The notes beneath the pieces were generated by a model. It saw nothing but the letters and a program-made list of their open reading frames with translations. It did no database searches and was not told where the DNA came from. The translations under genes and the position numbers were made by a program. Shown piece by piece: positions 32,724-40,393 of a DNA stretch of 64,000 bases. The stretch is from a virus, in IMG/VR virus record IMGVR_UViG_3300023179_000027, positions 62,001 through 126,000 of that record; one strand, written 5' to 3'. How positions within the stretch are numbered: position 1 is the stretch's first letter; each line of letters starts with the position of its first letter.

Positions 32724-33014
32724 TTATTTCTTGAAACTTGCTTGGTTTACGAAATCGTACATTTTTTGTGCAGTCTCTAACACTTTGTCTAGTCCTGGAA
32801 ATTCAGGCATACTTACTGTATTAACGATCTGTCCTGTTTTTTCATCACGTTTGGCACTCATTTCCCAACCTTGAAACTTCATTGTATATTCAGCTTGTAC
32901 AAGGTCTTTAGCCATATGTAATATATCTGTGCGAATTTCGTAACCGTTTTTGTTAAATTTAACTTCTGGAAGTCTTACATCGGGTAAAATACGCTCGCCG
33001 TAATTATTTGACAT
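32724..33014 (-). CDS. Hypothetical protein
   Basis: 96 aa, AAGGAG before the ATG. Helical, ending VLETAQKMYDFVNQASFKK. Closed by its own terminator. No family recognised. Confidence 0.65.
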   Translation of the reverse strand: MSNNYGERILPDVRLPEVKFNKNGYEIRTDILHMAKDLVQAEYTMKFQGWEMSAKRDEKTGQIVNTVSMPEFPGLDKVLETAQKMYDFVNQASFKK

Positions 33015-33038
33015 TTTTATCTCCTTATGTGTGTATGT

Positions 33039-33338
33039 CTAATTTGATTTTTTAGCGTAGGCTTCTCTGTTAGCATCTGCCCAGGCATCCCAGCCTGCTT
33101 TAAAAAAGTCTATCCCAAAAGGATTAAACATTTTTTCAATCTTTGTGTTCAGCATTTCGTGACCTACAACGGTAGCAATACCTCCTACCACAGTTAATGC
33201 TGTTTTTAAAAATTTTGATTGTGCGTCAATATAGATATGACAGTTGTTCTTAATATCTTCATTTTGAATACATTTTTTAACCCATTGCTTTTTAGCATTT
33301 TGAACAGTGTCAATGAATAGTTCTGGTTGATTAAACAT
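33039..33338 (-). CDS. Phasin-like small helical protein
   Basis: 99 aa. MFNQPELFIDTVQNAKKQWV, then a long amphipathic helix with YIDAQSKFLKTAL, resembles the phasin pattern (D-T-V-Q-x-A-K, F-I-D-A-Q). It has a paralogue at 33916. Phasins coat storage granules in hosts; a role in a phage is unclear. Confidence 0.5.
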   Translation of the reverse strand: MFNQPELFIDTVQNAKKQWVKKCIQNEDIKNNCHIYIDAQSKFLKTALTVVGGIATVVGHEMLNTKIEKMFNPFGIDFFKAGWDAWADANREAYAKKSN

Positions 33339-33378
33339 AGTTTCTCCCTGTGTGTTTATAATCTTTTTTATAACTAGA

Positions 33379-33519
33379 TCAATAATTTCGGCGATTATAT
33401 GGAGTCAAAAAATCCCATTCTTCGCCTAAAACTTTATCTTTAGCAAGTAATTCGTCAATTGCAACTATCATGCATAAAAAAGTTAGTATACCAAATGGTA
33501 CTAATAAATTTTGTTCCAT
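33379..33519 (-). CDS. Small membrane protein
   Basis: 46 aa read directly: hydrophobic N-terminus (LLVPFGILTFLCMIVAI) followed by a charged tail. It lies in a chain of overlapping or abutting small genes. No Shine-Dalgarno is obvious. Confidence 0.5.
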   Translation of the reverse strand: MEQNLLVPFGILTFLCMIVAIDELLAKDKVLGEEWDFLTPYNRRNY

Positions 33520-33520
33520 G

Positions 33521-33634
33521 TTAATTACCCATTAATTTAATTGCTGAACGCCATTTACCGCGGCGTGTAAGGTGACTTGCCAATAACCCTGTACACCATA
33601 CTTCATAAAACATTTTAACTATTTTCATTTCCAT
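33521..33634 (-). CDS. 37-aa basic small protein
   Basis: Reads MEMKIVKMFYEVWCTGLLAS then HLTRRGKWRSAIKLMGN. Its start overlaps the end of the upstream gene by 10 nt, and it is followed after 1 nt by the next ATG. Coding-like, unknown function. Confidence 0.5.
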   Translation of the reverse strand: MEMKIVKMFYEVWCTGLLASHLTRRGKWRSAIKLMGN

Positions 33635-33738
33635 GCTCCATAGTTATGGTTAATCATGTACCGACGGGCACGGGCTTTACTACTCTTTTCTAATGCAATA
33701 AAAATTTTACGAAAGACTGCTAGTATGTAAGTCATCAT
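33625..33738 (-). CDS. 37-aa basic small protein
   Basis: Begins MMTYILAVFRKIFIALEKSS with a basic RARRYMINHNYGAWK end. Overlaps the previous stop by ATGATG/TGA. Similar arginine-rich short proteins occur widely in proteobacteria and their phages. Confidence 0.5.
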   Translation of the reverse strand: MMTYILAVFRKIFIALEKSSKARARRYMINHNYGAWK

Positions 33739-33914
33739 ATGTATTTTTCCTTTTGAGAATTATATTCAAACTCTTTAATGTGATTTTCTAAAATGGCAGC
33801 ATCTGTAATGCTTTTTGATTTAAGATATTTCTCTAAACGATTTTGGTAAGAATCCTGAGGAAACATCTCTGCAAGTCGCTCAAGGATATTGAGCATAAAC
33901 TGCGATAGAGGCAT
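33735..33914 (-). CDS. Small protein, DUF3563-like
   Basis: 59 aa from ATG 33914 behind AAGGAG. YQNRLEKYLKSKSITDAAIL followed by a short helix resembles the E-R/K-Y-L ... L-E pattern of DUF3563-type proteins. Weak call. Confidence 0.55.
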   Translation of the reverse strand: MPLSQFMLNILERLAEMFPQDSYQNRLEKYLKSKSITDAAILENHIKEFEYNSQKEKYI

Positions 33915-33915
33915 A

Positions 33916-34173
33916 TTACACTCCTTTCTTACCGAAAGGCATAAAACATGATTTAAAGGTTTCTTGTTGAAATTCTTTATTGTTAAAAATAGCATAAACC
34001 GCAGACATTATGTCTACTTGGCTGTGTATAAACTTTTTTGTGTAATCTGTTTGTTTGTCGATAAACTCGGTTAAAACTTTTTTTAATCCATCATGTTTGA
34101 CTGTTGTATTAATTAAGTTTTTCTTAGTTGTTTGGACCATATCAATGGTCATATCTGTAAAAGTATGTATCAT
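33916..34173 (-). CDS. Phasin-like small helical protein (paralogue)
   Basis: 85 aa. TIDMVQTTKKNLI ... EFIDKQTDYTKKFI parallels the protein at 33039; both end near a PFG motif (MPFGKKG versus NPFGIDF). Probably a duplicated pair flanking the mini-gene chain. Confidence 0.5.
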   Translation of the reverse strand: MIHTFTDMTIDMVQTTKKNLINTTVKHDGLKKVLTEFIDKQTDYTKKFIHSQVDIMSAVYAIFNNKEFQQETFKSCFMPFGKKGV

Positions 34174-34201
34174 AATTTTTCCTATATGTGTATGTGTATT
34201 T

Positions 34202-34220
34202 GGGGGTTTTACAGACCCCC
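34202..34220. repeat. GC-rich inverted repeat
   Basis: GGGGGT (34202-34207), 7-nt loop, ACCCCC (34215-34220). No T-run on either side, so only a candidate terminator or RNA structure. Confidence 0.5.
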
Positions 34221-34232
34221 TAACTGTAATAC

Positions 34233-34457
34233 TTATGCTAATTCACTACGTAATAAATCTATATTATTATGTAATGAATCGTATTTAAGTAAAGCTATTA
34301 ACCTAAACAATTTTAATCTAAGTAAAATATCATCTGATAGTTTATCTTCAAGCTTTTCTATCTCAATTCTGTTAAGATTTCTCGCTATAAAGAATTCTAT
34401 TTCAATATAATCTTCATCATCAAAATCGCTAGGGTTTTTATATACCTTTACAAAAAT
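34233..34457 (-). other. Open frame with coding character but no standard start
   Basis: About 74 codons open on the minus strand, acidic and helical (YKNPSDFDDEDYIEIEFFI, then NLNRIEIEKLEDKL). No ATG, GTG or TTG exists before the conserved-looking part. ATT at 34457 is the only initiator-like codon. It could start at ATT, be a remnant that lost its 5' end, or be reached by frameshift from the gene at 34469. Confidence 0.4.
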
Positions 34458-34468
34458 ACGTGGGCTGA

Positions 34469-34651
34469 TTACTTCTTTGCAGGTTCAGCTTTCTTTTCTT
34501 CTTTCTTAGCTTCTGGTTTAGCTGGAGCTGGAGTAGCAGGAGCTGCTGCTGCAGGTTTAGCTTCAGTTTTCTTTTCGTCTTTCTTAGGTGCATCAGCAGC
34601 AAAGACTGTTACTGCAAACAATGATGCGATTAAAGTTGCAACTGTTTTCAT
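34469..34651 (-). CDS. Exported Lys/Ala/Pro-rich protein
   Basis: 60 aa: signal peptide (MKTVATLIASLFAVTVFAAD) followed by a low-complexity K/E/A/P tail (KPAAAAPATPAPAKPEAKK). Such tails form extended periplasmic linkers. AAAAAGGAAA ribosome site; a small hairpin (34683-34700) lies in the leader. Confidence 0.65.
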   Translation of the reverse strand: MKTVATLIASLFAVTVFAADAPKKDEKKTEAKPAAAAPATPAPAKPEAKKEEKKAEPAKK

Positions 34652-34765
34652 TTATAATTTCCTTTTTAAGTTAAAATGAATTAGACATTTTTGCATGTCT
34701 ATATATATTAACGCATAGCATACACATTCCGTTGACACTATACATTAAATTTGGGTAAATAAAAG

Positions 34766-34927
34766 TTAACCACCTCTGCCGCTTCTTCTTACCACTGACG
34801 GTGCTCCAAATCCTTTATTGGATTTTGGAATATTAGGGCCTTTGTTTTTTGGCGAAGGTGCATTGTTCTTTTTGCTAGCATTTGCCATATTAATAAATGG
34901 GTTCGGACTTTTTTTTGGTTCTGTCAT
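34766..34927 (-). CDS. Small basic Pro/Asn-rich protein
   Basis: 53 aa from ATG 34927 behind GGAGAAAACAA. Low complexity and basic with an RRSGRGG end; it overlaps the start region of nothing but shares 38 nt with the end of the upstream gene. Nucleic-acid binding is possible only by charge. Confidence 0.5.
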   Translation of the reverse strand: MTEPKKSPNPFINMANASKKNNAPSPKNKGPNIPKSNKGFGAPSVVRRSGRGG

Positions 34928-35318
34928 TTGTTTTCTCCAAAGAATCAATATATTCAACAATATTACCGTATAAACTTAACATCATAGCTATTTTATGATT
35001 ATATAAACGAATGAATGGTTTTTTAGGCGAGTCTTTAAAACTGATAATACCAATATAATAAGGACATAATATTTTTGAATTTAGGGATAAAATTAAATCT
35101 TGAGGACTACGATTTCCAAAACTAAAATCATAATCATAGTGTGCTATTTGAGCCAATTCAAAACAGGTTTTACCTTCATCTGTAAGACGCATACCTGTAC
35201 TTACTCTACCTGTCATCCACCAACGCAAAAATACTTTATCAACATTAAGGTTGGTATATTCCTCTTTGTGTTTTAAATTTGATAAGACAATCTCAGTAAT
35301 TTTTTGTTTTTTATTCAC
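34890..35318 (-). CDS. Hypothetical protein
   Basis: 142 aa. Contains FLRWWMTGRVSTGMRLTDEG, which looks like a winged-helix edge. ATGA overlap with its upstream neighbour. No family recognised. Confidence 0.6.
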   Translation of the reverse strand: MNKKQKITEIVLSNLKHKEEYTNLNVDKVFLRWWMTGRVSTGMRLTDEGKTCFELAQIAHYDYDFSFGNRSPQDLILSLNSKILCPYYIGIISFKDSPKKPFIRLYNHKIAMMLSLYGNIVEYIDSLEKTNDRTKKKSEPIY

Positions 35319-35617
35319 TGGGAGCTATCGTCTGGATATACAATTGTACCTGAATTCATGAATACCACTGTAAACTTATTTGTTTTAAATTGTATATTTA
35401 ATTTTCTGCATAAATTTCTTGCATGACCTGGATTACTAAAACTAGTTTTTTTGTATTTTGGAGCTATAAGTCCATTAAGATAATTTTGTGATTTTAAATT
35501 AAAAGGTTGCCCATCATAAAATACGGCCCATATACCAAATGCTTCTACAATTTGATCAGTTTTATATGTTTTTTTATCTATATGTTCTAATATAATTTTT
35601 GGCTGTGTCTTACTCAT
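35315..35617 (-). CDS. Hypothetical protein
   Basis: 100 aa, overlapping both neighbours by 4 nt in a translationally coupled leftward run. Contains IWAVFYDGQPFNLKS, typical of a small beta domain. Unknown function. Confidence 0.55.
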   Translation of the reverse strand: MSKTQPKIILEHIDKKTYKTDQIVEAFGIWAVFYDGQPFNLKSQNYLNGLIAPKYKKTSFSNPGHARNLCRKLNIQFKTNKFTVVFMNSGTIVYPDDSSQ

Positions 35618-35823
35618 TTAAATGTACCACCTTTAATTTCTATTTTTGTAGCATCTTCCTTTACAGTATTTTTTTGTAAATTTTGTAAACTTGTTAAATC
35701 CAGCAGTAACTTACTAATTTCATCACGTAGCCCACGTGCATCTTGCAATGGTATCAATACATCTTTGTTATTTCTTGATTCTAAATATGCTACTTTATCA
35801 ATAAATTTTTTAATATTAATCAT
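35614..35823 (-). CDS. Hypothetical small helical protein
   Basis: 69 aa, predicted coiled coil in the middle. Start codon preceded by GATAAATA with only 4 nt between, no Shine-Dalgarno. Confidence 0.55.
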   Translation of the reverse strand: MINIKKFIDKVAYLESRNNKDVLIPLQDARGLRDEISKLLLDLTSLQNLQKNTVKEDATKIEIKGGTFK

Positions 35824-36275
35824 CGATTATTTATCATACCTAAAGCTTCCGTTTCAGTTTTATAAGGTCCTAAATATTCATATCTTTGTATAAAGATAAA
35901 TTTAGGACAAAAAACAGTTTGAAAAATTCCATTTTGTTTTAATACAAAAAATCCTGCCACATGATAACATTTACTTTTTTTAGTTTTTGTAAACAAATGT
36001 AACTTACGTTTTATATCAAATATAGAATTATATATTTTTGTGGGTACAGGAAATTCAGGGTATAAAATTTGCGGCTTTGCGCTACTTGATTTAGTAGGTT
36101 CAAATCTTATTTTTGTAAATTTTGTGATTTCATTATAATTTTTATAATGACTATTGATCCCATCTAATTTTACATCAAAACCTGAACCATCATATACAAC
36201 ATTACCTACCTTTCTAAATCCATCTGTCACTACCCAGTATTGATCTTTAATTATTGTTTTTGCTACTAAAGTCAT
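35820..36275 (-). CDS. Hypothetical protein
   Basis: 151 aa, beta-rich, Lys/Phe-rich. ATGA overlap at its 3' end; CGGAGATAAGA upstream supports the start. Unknown function. Confidence 0.6.
   Translation of the reverse strand: MTLVAKTIIKDQYWVVTDGFRKVGNVVYDGSGFDVKLDGINSHYKNYNEITKFTKIRFEPTKSSSAKPQILYPEFPVPTKIYNSIFDIKRKLHLFTKTKKSKCYHVAGFFVLKQNGIFQTVFCPKFIFIQRYEYLGPYKTETEALGMINNR
35828..35833 (-). promoter_or_regulatory. TAAATA late-type motif 4 nt before ATG (minus strand)
   Basis: Minus-strand GATAAATA with TAAATA at 35828-35833 and ATG at 35823. It lies inside the 3' end of the upstream gene. Confidence 0.45.
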
Positions 36276-36483
36276 TCTTATCTCCGTTGTTTTCGTAATC
36301 TCTTATCAATGGTTTTAAATTATGTTCAAATATTTGTTTCATAGTTAATATCAAACCTTGACGTTCAATATCAGTCATTCCTGCTACCCATGGTGGGTCA
36401 TCTTGGTTTTTATTTAAATTAAAATCATGTCTGTAAGTAATACACATATCATAAATTAATTTATCTATCTCATTTTTGTTCAT
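36247..36483 (-). CDS. Hypothetical small protein
   Basis: 78 aa with DPPWVAGMTDIERQGLILTM in the centre. Overlaps both neighbours (14 and 29 nt). Unknown function. Confidence 0.55.
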   Translation of the reverse strand: MNKNEIDKLIYDMCITYRHDFNLNKNQDDPPWVAGMTDIERQGLILTMKQIFEHNLKPLIRDYENNGDKNDFSSKNNN

Positions 36484-36928
36484 CTTTTGTTAATTTCCAA
36501 ATTAATAAAAACTGTTCGTAAGCTTTTTTCACACTTGGATTTTCAAGCATTTTGTTTACTTCAGTTGTTAATACTTGAATGCCTGCGTCAGCAATTTTAT
36601 CGGCACTGTTATAGTAAACACCAAAATAATCATCATTAAAAGTACTTTGTAATTTATTCCAAGCGTTAACTTGTTCAGTAGTAAGTGGTTGAATTTTAGG
36701 TTTAGCTTCACCTGCTTTAGCTATAGCATTTATCATTTCTTTTTTTGCATTTAATGATGCTGCCAATAATGGTGCACTATTTGGATCAATATTAAAATGG
36801 TAACTAGTGTTACCAGGTTTTACAATTACTAAATGATTTCCTTCTGTGAGGGATTCACGTAATTCAGGATTATATTCACTAACCGCAATATAACGTTTTC
36901 CTACTTTTTTATAGAAAGTTGTACTCAT
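36470..36928 (-). CDS. Hypothetical protein
   Basis: 152 aa. Starts MSTTFYKKVGKRYIAVSEYN with an early beta part, then a helical C-terminus. The start resembles a small family in phages of unknown role. ATGA overlap with the upstream gene. Confidence 0.6.
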   Translation of the reverse strand: MSTTFYKKVGKRYIAVSEYNPELRESLTEGNHLVIVKPGNTSYHFNIDPNSAPLLAASLNAKKEMINAIAKAGEAKPKIQPLTTEQVNAWNKLQSTFNDDYFGVYYNSADKIADAGIQVLTTEVNKMLENPSVKKAYEQFLLIWKLTKDEQK

Positions 36929-37161
36929 AACATAAAAGTTTTTATATATTTCTGTACAAAAGATAAATCAGTATCTTTTAATTCTACTAGTTCTAATAGT
37001 AGTAATTCTTTAATGGATTCGACTACAAGTCTATCATAATCAGATAATGAAATATACCAATCAACTAATTCTTGGGTACTATTAAATAGCCTCAAAAAAC
37101 TATTAAATAATTTTAAATGATGCTGATTGATTATAGTTACTGAAATGTTTGGTGTAGTCAT
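36925..37161 (-). CDS. Hypothetical small protein
   Basis: 78 aa from ATG 37161. Leu-rich helical sequence (SIKELLLLELVELKD). No family recognised. Confidence 0.5.
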   Translation of the reverse strand: MTTPNISVTIINQHHLKLFNSFLRLFNSTQELVDWYISLSDYDRLVVESIKELLLLELVELKDTDLSFVQKYIKTFML

Positions 37162-37382
37162 TTGTGAAATTCTTCCCAAAATAATTCACTATCTCTTACA
37201 TGTGCTATTGACTTTAGCCAACCACATTCTATACATTCTTCAATTACTCTCTTATAATTATCAGGACAACTACTACTTATTTCAAAACTTGCTCTAGGAT
37301 AAAGCAAATAATTTTCTTCAATATTAAAGTTAGGGTTATTTGGTCGTAATATCCTTATACTTGTTTGTGTAGTTTTATACAT
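37158..37382 (-). CDS. Hypothetical small protein
   Basis: 74 aa with three Cys; C-terminus CGWLKSIAHVRDSELFWEEF resembles short proteins found next to phage replication genes. ATGA overlap on its 3' side and overlap with the exonuclease on its 5' side. Confidence 0.5.
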   Translation of the reverse strand: MYKTTQTSIRILRPNNPNFNIEENYLLYPRASFEISSSCPDNYKRVIEECIECGWLKSIAHVRDSELFWEEFHK

Positions 37383-38376
37383 TTACTGTACCTTTGTATG
37401 GATTATTTAACCATTTTGCATAAGTTTCAGCTTGTTCACTTATCTTATTTAACTCATATTTCCCACAAAACTTCATTAGATGAACACCACATTGTGGCGT
37501 GACCTTTACACGTACATCTTTTTTGATAACACCGTCTACATCATCCTTAACATCTTGTGGTTGTGCTGTTAAATCAATCAATGTGCGATTACGTTCGTAA
37601 CATTCACGAACCCGTTGTTCTTCGCCATTATGATCTAACCAACGTTGCAACATCATATTGTTCCAATTAAAGCCTTGTTTGTTGCGATCCTCATACGCTT
37701 CAATCAACCCAACTTTATTCTTACTGCCTTTTGTACGTACACCTGGATACGCACTGAAAACATTATCAGTGCTATCCCCACGCATACACTTTTCAAACAA
37801 TAGAAACTGTGGATCACCTAATAGTTTTGGTTCTTTAGTTTTTTTGTCTACAATAAGTCTATCCTTCTCATCGTAATAACCTGATAATTTAATAAGTTGA
37901 TTACTTACACCATTGTACTGATTTACATTTTCAGCAATTAATTGAACATAATCACTGTCACTGCTAATAATGTAGTGATTATCGTTAGGATGTAATGCAA
38001 TGAACCTAGCAATAATATCATCTGCTTCAGCGTTAGGATGGCGCAATACACTGGTATTTGTTTTTTCACGTAAGAAATTAGTAAACATTTCATACGTTTC
38101 CCAAAACATTTTGTTTTCTTCTACTTCAGCCTCAGTCATGACTGATTCATCAAGACTACGATTAGCTTTGTATGGCTTGTAAAATTCCTTACGCCAACTG
38201 CGACCCTCTAAACAAAATACAACATGGTCAATATTAAACCTACGCACTGCCATATTAACACTGGACAATGTTAAGTGTAATGCCATTCCAATCTTTTCCC
38301 ATGTGTCACTATTGCGACTTGCAATATGCCGAGCACGGAAGAAAGTATTTGCAGTGTCAATAAGTGCATAATTCAT
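37375..38376 (-). CDS. FEN-family 5'-3' exonuclease (T4 RNase H-like)
   Basis: 333 aa. Acid clusters of the family are visible: ALIDTANTFF near residue 5, AEADDIIARF (about 118) and ISSDSDYVQL (about 136). A helical-arch basic region (RSWRKEFYKPYKANR, about 60) also fits. It would remove RNA primers and 5' flaps during lagging-strand synthesis, upstream of the ligase step. Confidence 0.9.
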   Translation of the reverse strand: MNYALIDTANTFFRARHIASRNSDTWEKIGMALHLTLSSVNMAVRRFNIDHVVFCLEGRSWRKEFYKPYKANRSLDESVMTEAEVEENKMFWETYEMFTNFLREKTNTSVLRHPNAEADDIIARFIALHPNDNHYIISSDSDYVQLIAENVNQYNGVSNQLIKLSGYYDEKDRLIVDKKTKEPKLLGDPQFLLFEKCMRGDSTDNVFSAYPGVRTKGSKNKVGLIEAYEDRNKQGFNWNNMMLQRWLDHNGEEQRVRECYERNRTLIDLTAQPQDVKDDVDGVIKKDVRVKVTPQCGVHLMKFCGKYELNKISEQAETYAKWLNNPYKGTVNV

Positions 38377-38452
38377 AATTGGAATAGTATTTAAATAGTT
38401 AATATACGCATATTATACACATACTATGCATTATTGAAAAGTATTTCGGGTA

Positions 38453-38866
38453 TTATAAGTCAGGAAATAATTCGCTATTTCCTATTCGTACCTTATGACT
38501 ACTATTTGGTAAATGATGATTTTGCGTCATCGTAGCTAATCTATGACAATTACTACATAATACTTCAATATTGCTTTCATCCCTATTAAAGTTATTCCCA
38601 TCAATATGATTGATTTCTAATTGACTAGGATCTGTAATTACACAATTACATGGAATGCCTCCGTATTTTCCTGTACGATTGCTACATCCATTCTGTAATT
38701 TCCAATTATCAGTAATTGCTTTGCCTAAACCATTTCTATGTTTTTCACAGACTGTTTTCCATTTAACGCTAAACCCATCAAATAGTTTAGCACTTTTTAC
38801 ACGATGATAACCAACTTTATTACAGCAATTAGGAATACTACATTTCACATAATCATATCTACTCAT
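38453..38866 (-). CDS. Free-standing HNH endonuclease
   Basis: 137 aa. Zinc cysteines (CSIPNCC and C..C) come first, then the HNH core LEINHIDGNNFNRDESNIEV and LCSNCHRLATM. It may be a homing-type nuclease. It sits between FEN and a gene next to uvdE, and overlaps its upstream neighbour by one base. Confidence 0.85.
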   Translation of the reverse strand: MSRYDYVKCSIPNCCNKVGYHRVKSAKLFDGFSVKWKTVCEKHRNGLGKAITDNWKLQNGCSNRTGKYGGIPCNCVITDPSQLEINHIDGNNFNRDESNIEVLCSNCHRLATMTQNHHLPNSSHKVRIGNSELFPDL

Positions 38867-39303
38867 TAACTCACCTCTGTGCGTCCATTGCCAATATCCC
38901 TACTACGAACAATTCTTAAATCACGATTTGTTGGGTCAGCCTGTTGCTGTTCATATATTTCTAATGCTATGTTTCTACATACGGTTTGAAACCAACGGTC
39001 TACAACCTGTGCATCTGTATCTTCTTGTTTTATTTTGTAGCCTGCTTTAGTTAGATTGATAATAAATTTATCGTTCCAATCAAGTTCAAAACTACCATTG
39101 TTTATATTATTTGGATCCAATTCAACATTAAGTATTGCAATATATGGTTCGCCATTTGCAGTGGCTTGTTCTTTTGCAGATAGTTTTATTTCAGGAGGTT
39201 TTTGTTTTTGTTGTCTTGTTTTTTTAGGATGAGCCTCGCTCGGAGGCTCAGGTCGTGACCCTACATCGTTCAATCCTAAAAACTTTTTGAGTTTATCAAA
39301 CAT
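38866..39303 (-). CDS. Hypothetical protein
   Basis: 145 aa. Basic, low-complexity N-terminus (KKTRQQKQKPPEIKLS) followed by an alpha/beta part (GEPYIAILNVELDPNNINNG). Overlaps uvdE by 8 nt. Unknown function. Confidence 0.6.
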   Translation of the reverse strand: MFDKLKKFLGLNDVGSRPEPPSEAHPKKTRQQKQKPPEIKLSAKEQATANGEPYIAILNVELDPNNINNGSFELDWNDKFIINLTKAGYKIKQEDTDAQVVDRWFQTVCRNIALEIYEQQQADPTNRDLRIVRSRDIGNGRTEVS

Positions 39304-40318
39304 TTATATATGTATCGTAAAGTTTCATACTAGCAAGATTTTTAGCCTTGCTTTCGCACATTATATCAAAATTTTCGTTAAACTGTAAAGCCCAACGGTT
39401 AACAGCGTCATTCCAATAATAATCACTGTGTGCCCGTAGTTTCTGTTTATTATGTCCTGATTCTAAGAGAACCTTATAATCGGGAAGTGTATGAAGGCAG
39501 TGGTTAACCAAGATATCTTCTCTACTGACAGAAAAATGGCAAGTAGGGCGAATACCCCGCCAGCTATCAATAACCCTTTTGACACGATCATCGTTTGGCT
39601 GGATATATAATCCTTCGTTAATCCAAGCGTGATGAATATCAAGAACAATAGGAACAATATCACTAAGCTGAAGGCAATCATCGAGTCCATAACTTATTTC
39701 TTCGTTTTCAATTGTAATACTACTGCGGGCTGAGTCAGACAGTCTCTTGTAGGCTTGTCTAAAACCTTCGACACCGGCTCTACCCGAGATGTGGATGTTG
39801 ATTTTAATGTCCTGAAATTTTTTTGTGTACCCCATCCAACGGGCCATATCCACATGATATTCAAACTCCTCTATACTTTTATTTACTACTTCAGGGCGAT
39901 CACTTGCCAATACTACAAATTGATCGGGATGAAAGCTTACCCGTACATCATTTTGTCTTGCAGTTTCACCTAATGGGGCAAACCATTTTTCTAACAATGT
40001 TCTTACAGTCTGTGATTGCCAAAACGGTTTCCAATCATCCATGGTATAAAAACTGAGCATGTCGCTTGTAAGACGAACCATGCGTAAAGCAGGGGGTAAT
40101 GTAGCAACCTTTTTAATAAGGTTATGGGTATTAACAATATTGCGTTTAGCTACATCCAATACTTTTTCTTCTGCTTTTTCACGGATTTGACGTTTTGCCC
40201 AAGCATGTGTGGTACCACCTGTGTTAAGCCCTTCTACACTTGCAATCTCACCTTTCTTATTGACTTCGACCCATTTACAAGCGAAACCAAGACGTTTGAT
40301 ATTTTGATTAGTATACAT
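39296..40318 (-). CDS. uvdE: UV damage endonuclease (UvdE/UVSE)
   Basis: 340 aa TIM-barrel repair nuclease. Visible markers: LGFACKWVE start, VRVSFHPDQFVVLASDRPEV, FEYHVDMARWMG, the metal-site ITIENEE and IVLDIHHAW, and CHFSVSRED. It nicks 5' of pyrimidine dimers and other lesions. Valuable for a phage exposed to sunlit water. Full length for the family. Confidence 0.92.
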   Translation of the reverse strand: MYTNQNIKRLGFACKWVEVNKKGEIASVEGLNTGGTTHAWAKRQIREKAEEKVLDVAKRNIVNTHNLIKKVATLPPALRMVRLTSDMLSFYTMDDWKPFWQSQTVRTLLEKWFAPLGETARQNDVRVSFHPDQFVVLASDRPEVVNKSIEEFEYHVDMARWMGYTKKFQDIKINIHISGRAGVEGFRQAYKRLSDSARSSITIENEEISYGLDDCLQLSDIVPIVLDIHHAWINEGLYIQPNDDRVKRVIDSWRGIRPTCHFSVSREDILVNHCLHTLPDYKVLLESGHNKQKLRAHSDYYWNDAVNRWALQFNENFDIMCESKAKNLASMKLYDTYINV

Positions 40319-40333
40319 GATGCCCTATTTTGA

Positions 40334-40339
40334 TAAATA
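40334..40339 (+). promoter_or_regulatory. TAAATA late-type motif
   Basis: GATAAATA at 40332-40339, 55 nt before the ATG of the rightward gene at 40394; opposite to uvdE. Confidence 0.4.
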
Positions 40340-40393
40340 CATAATTATAATAGCAAAACTATTATTTATTAGCAAATTATTTGGATTCATACT

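Noticed and set aside
34055-34410. Two plus-strand frames of 77 and 92 codons
   Set aside because: Opposite to the phasin-like gene and the start-less frame, with no ribosome sites and no coding-like composition.
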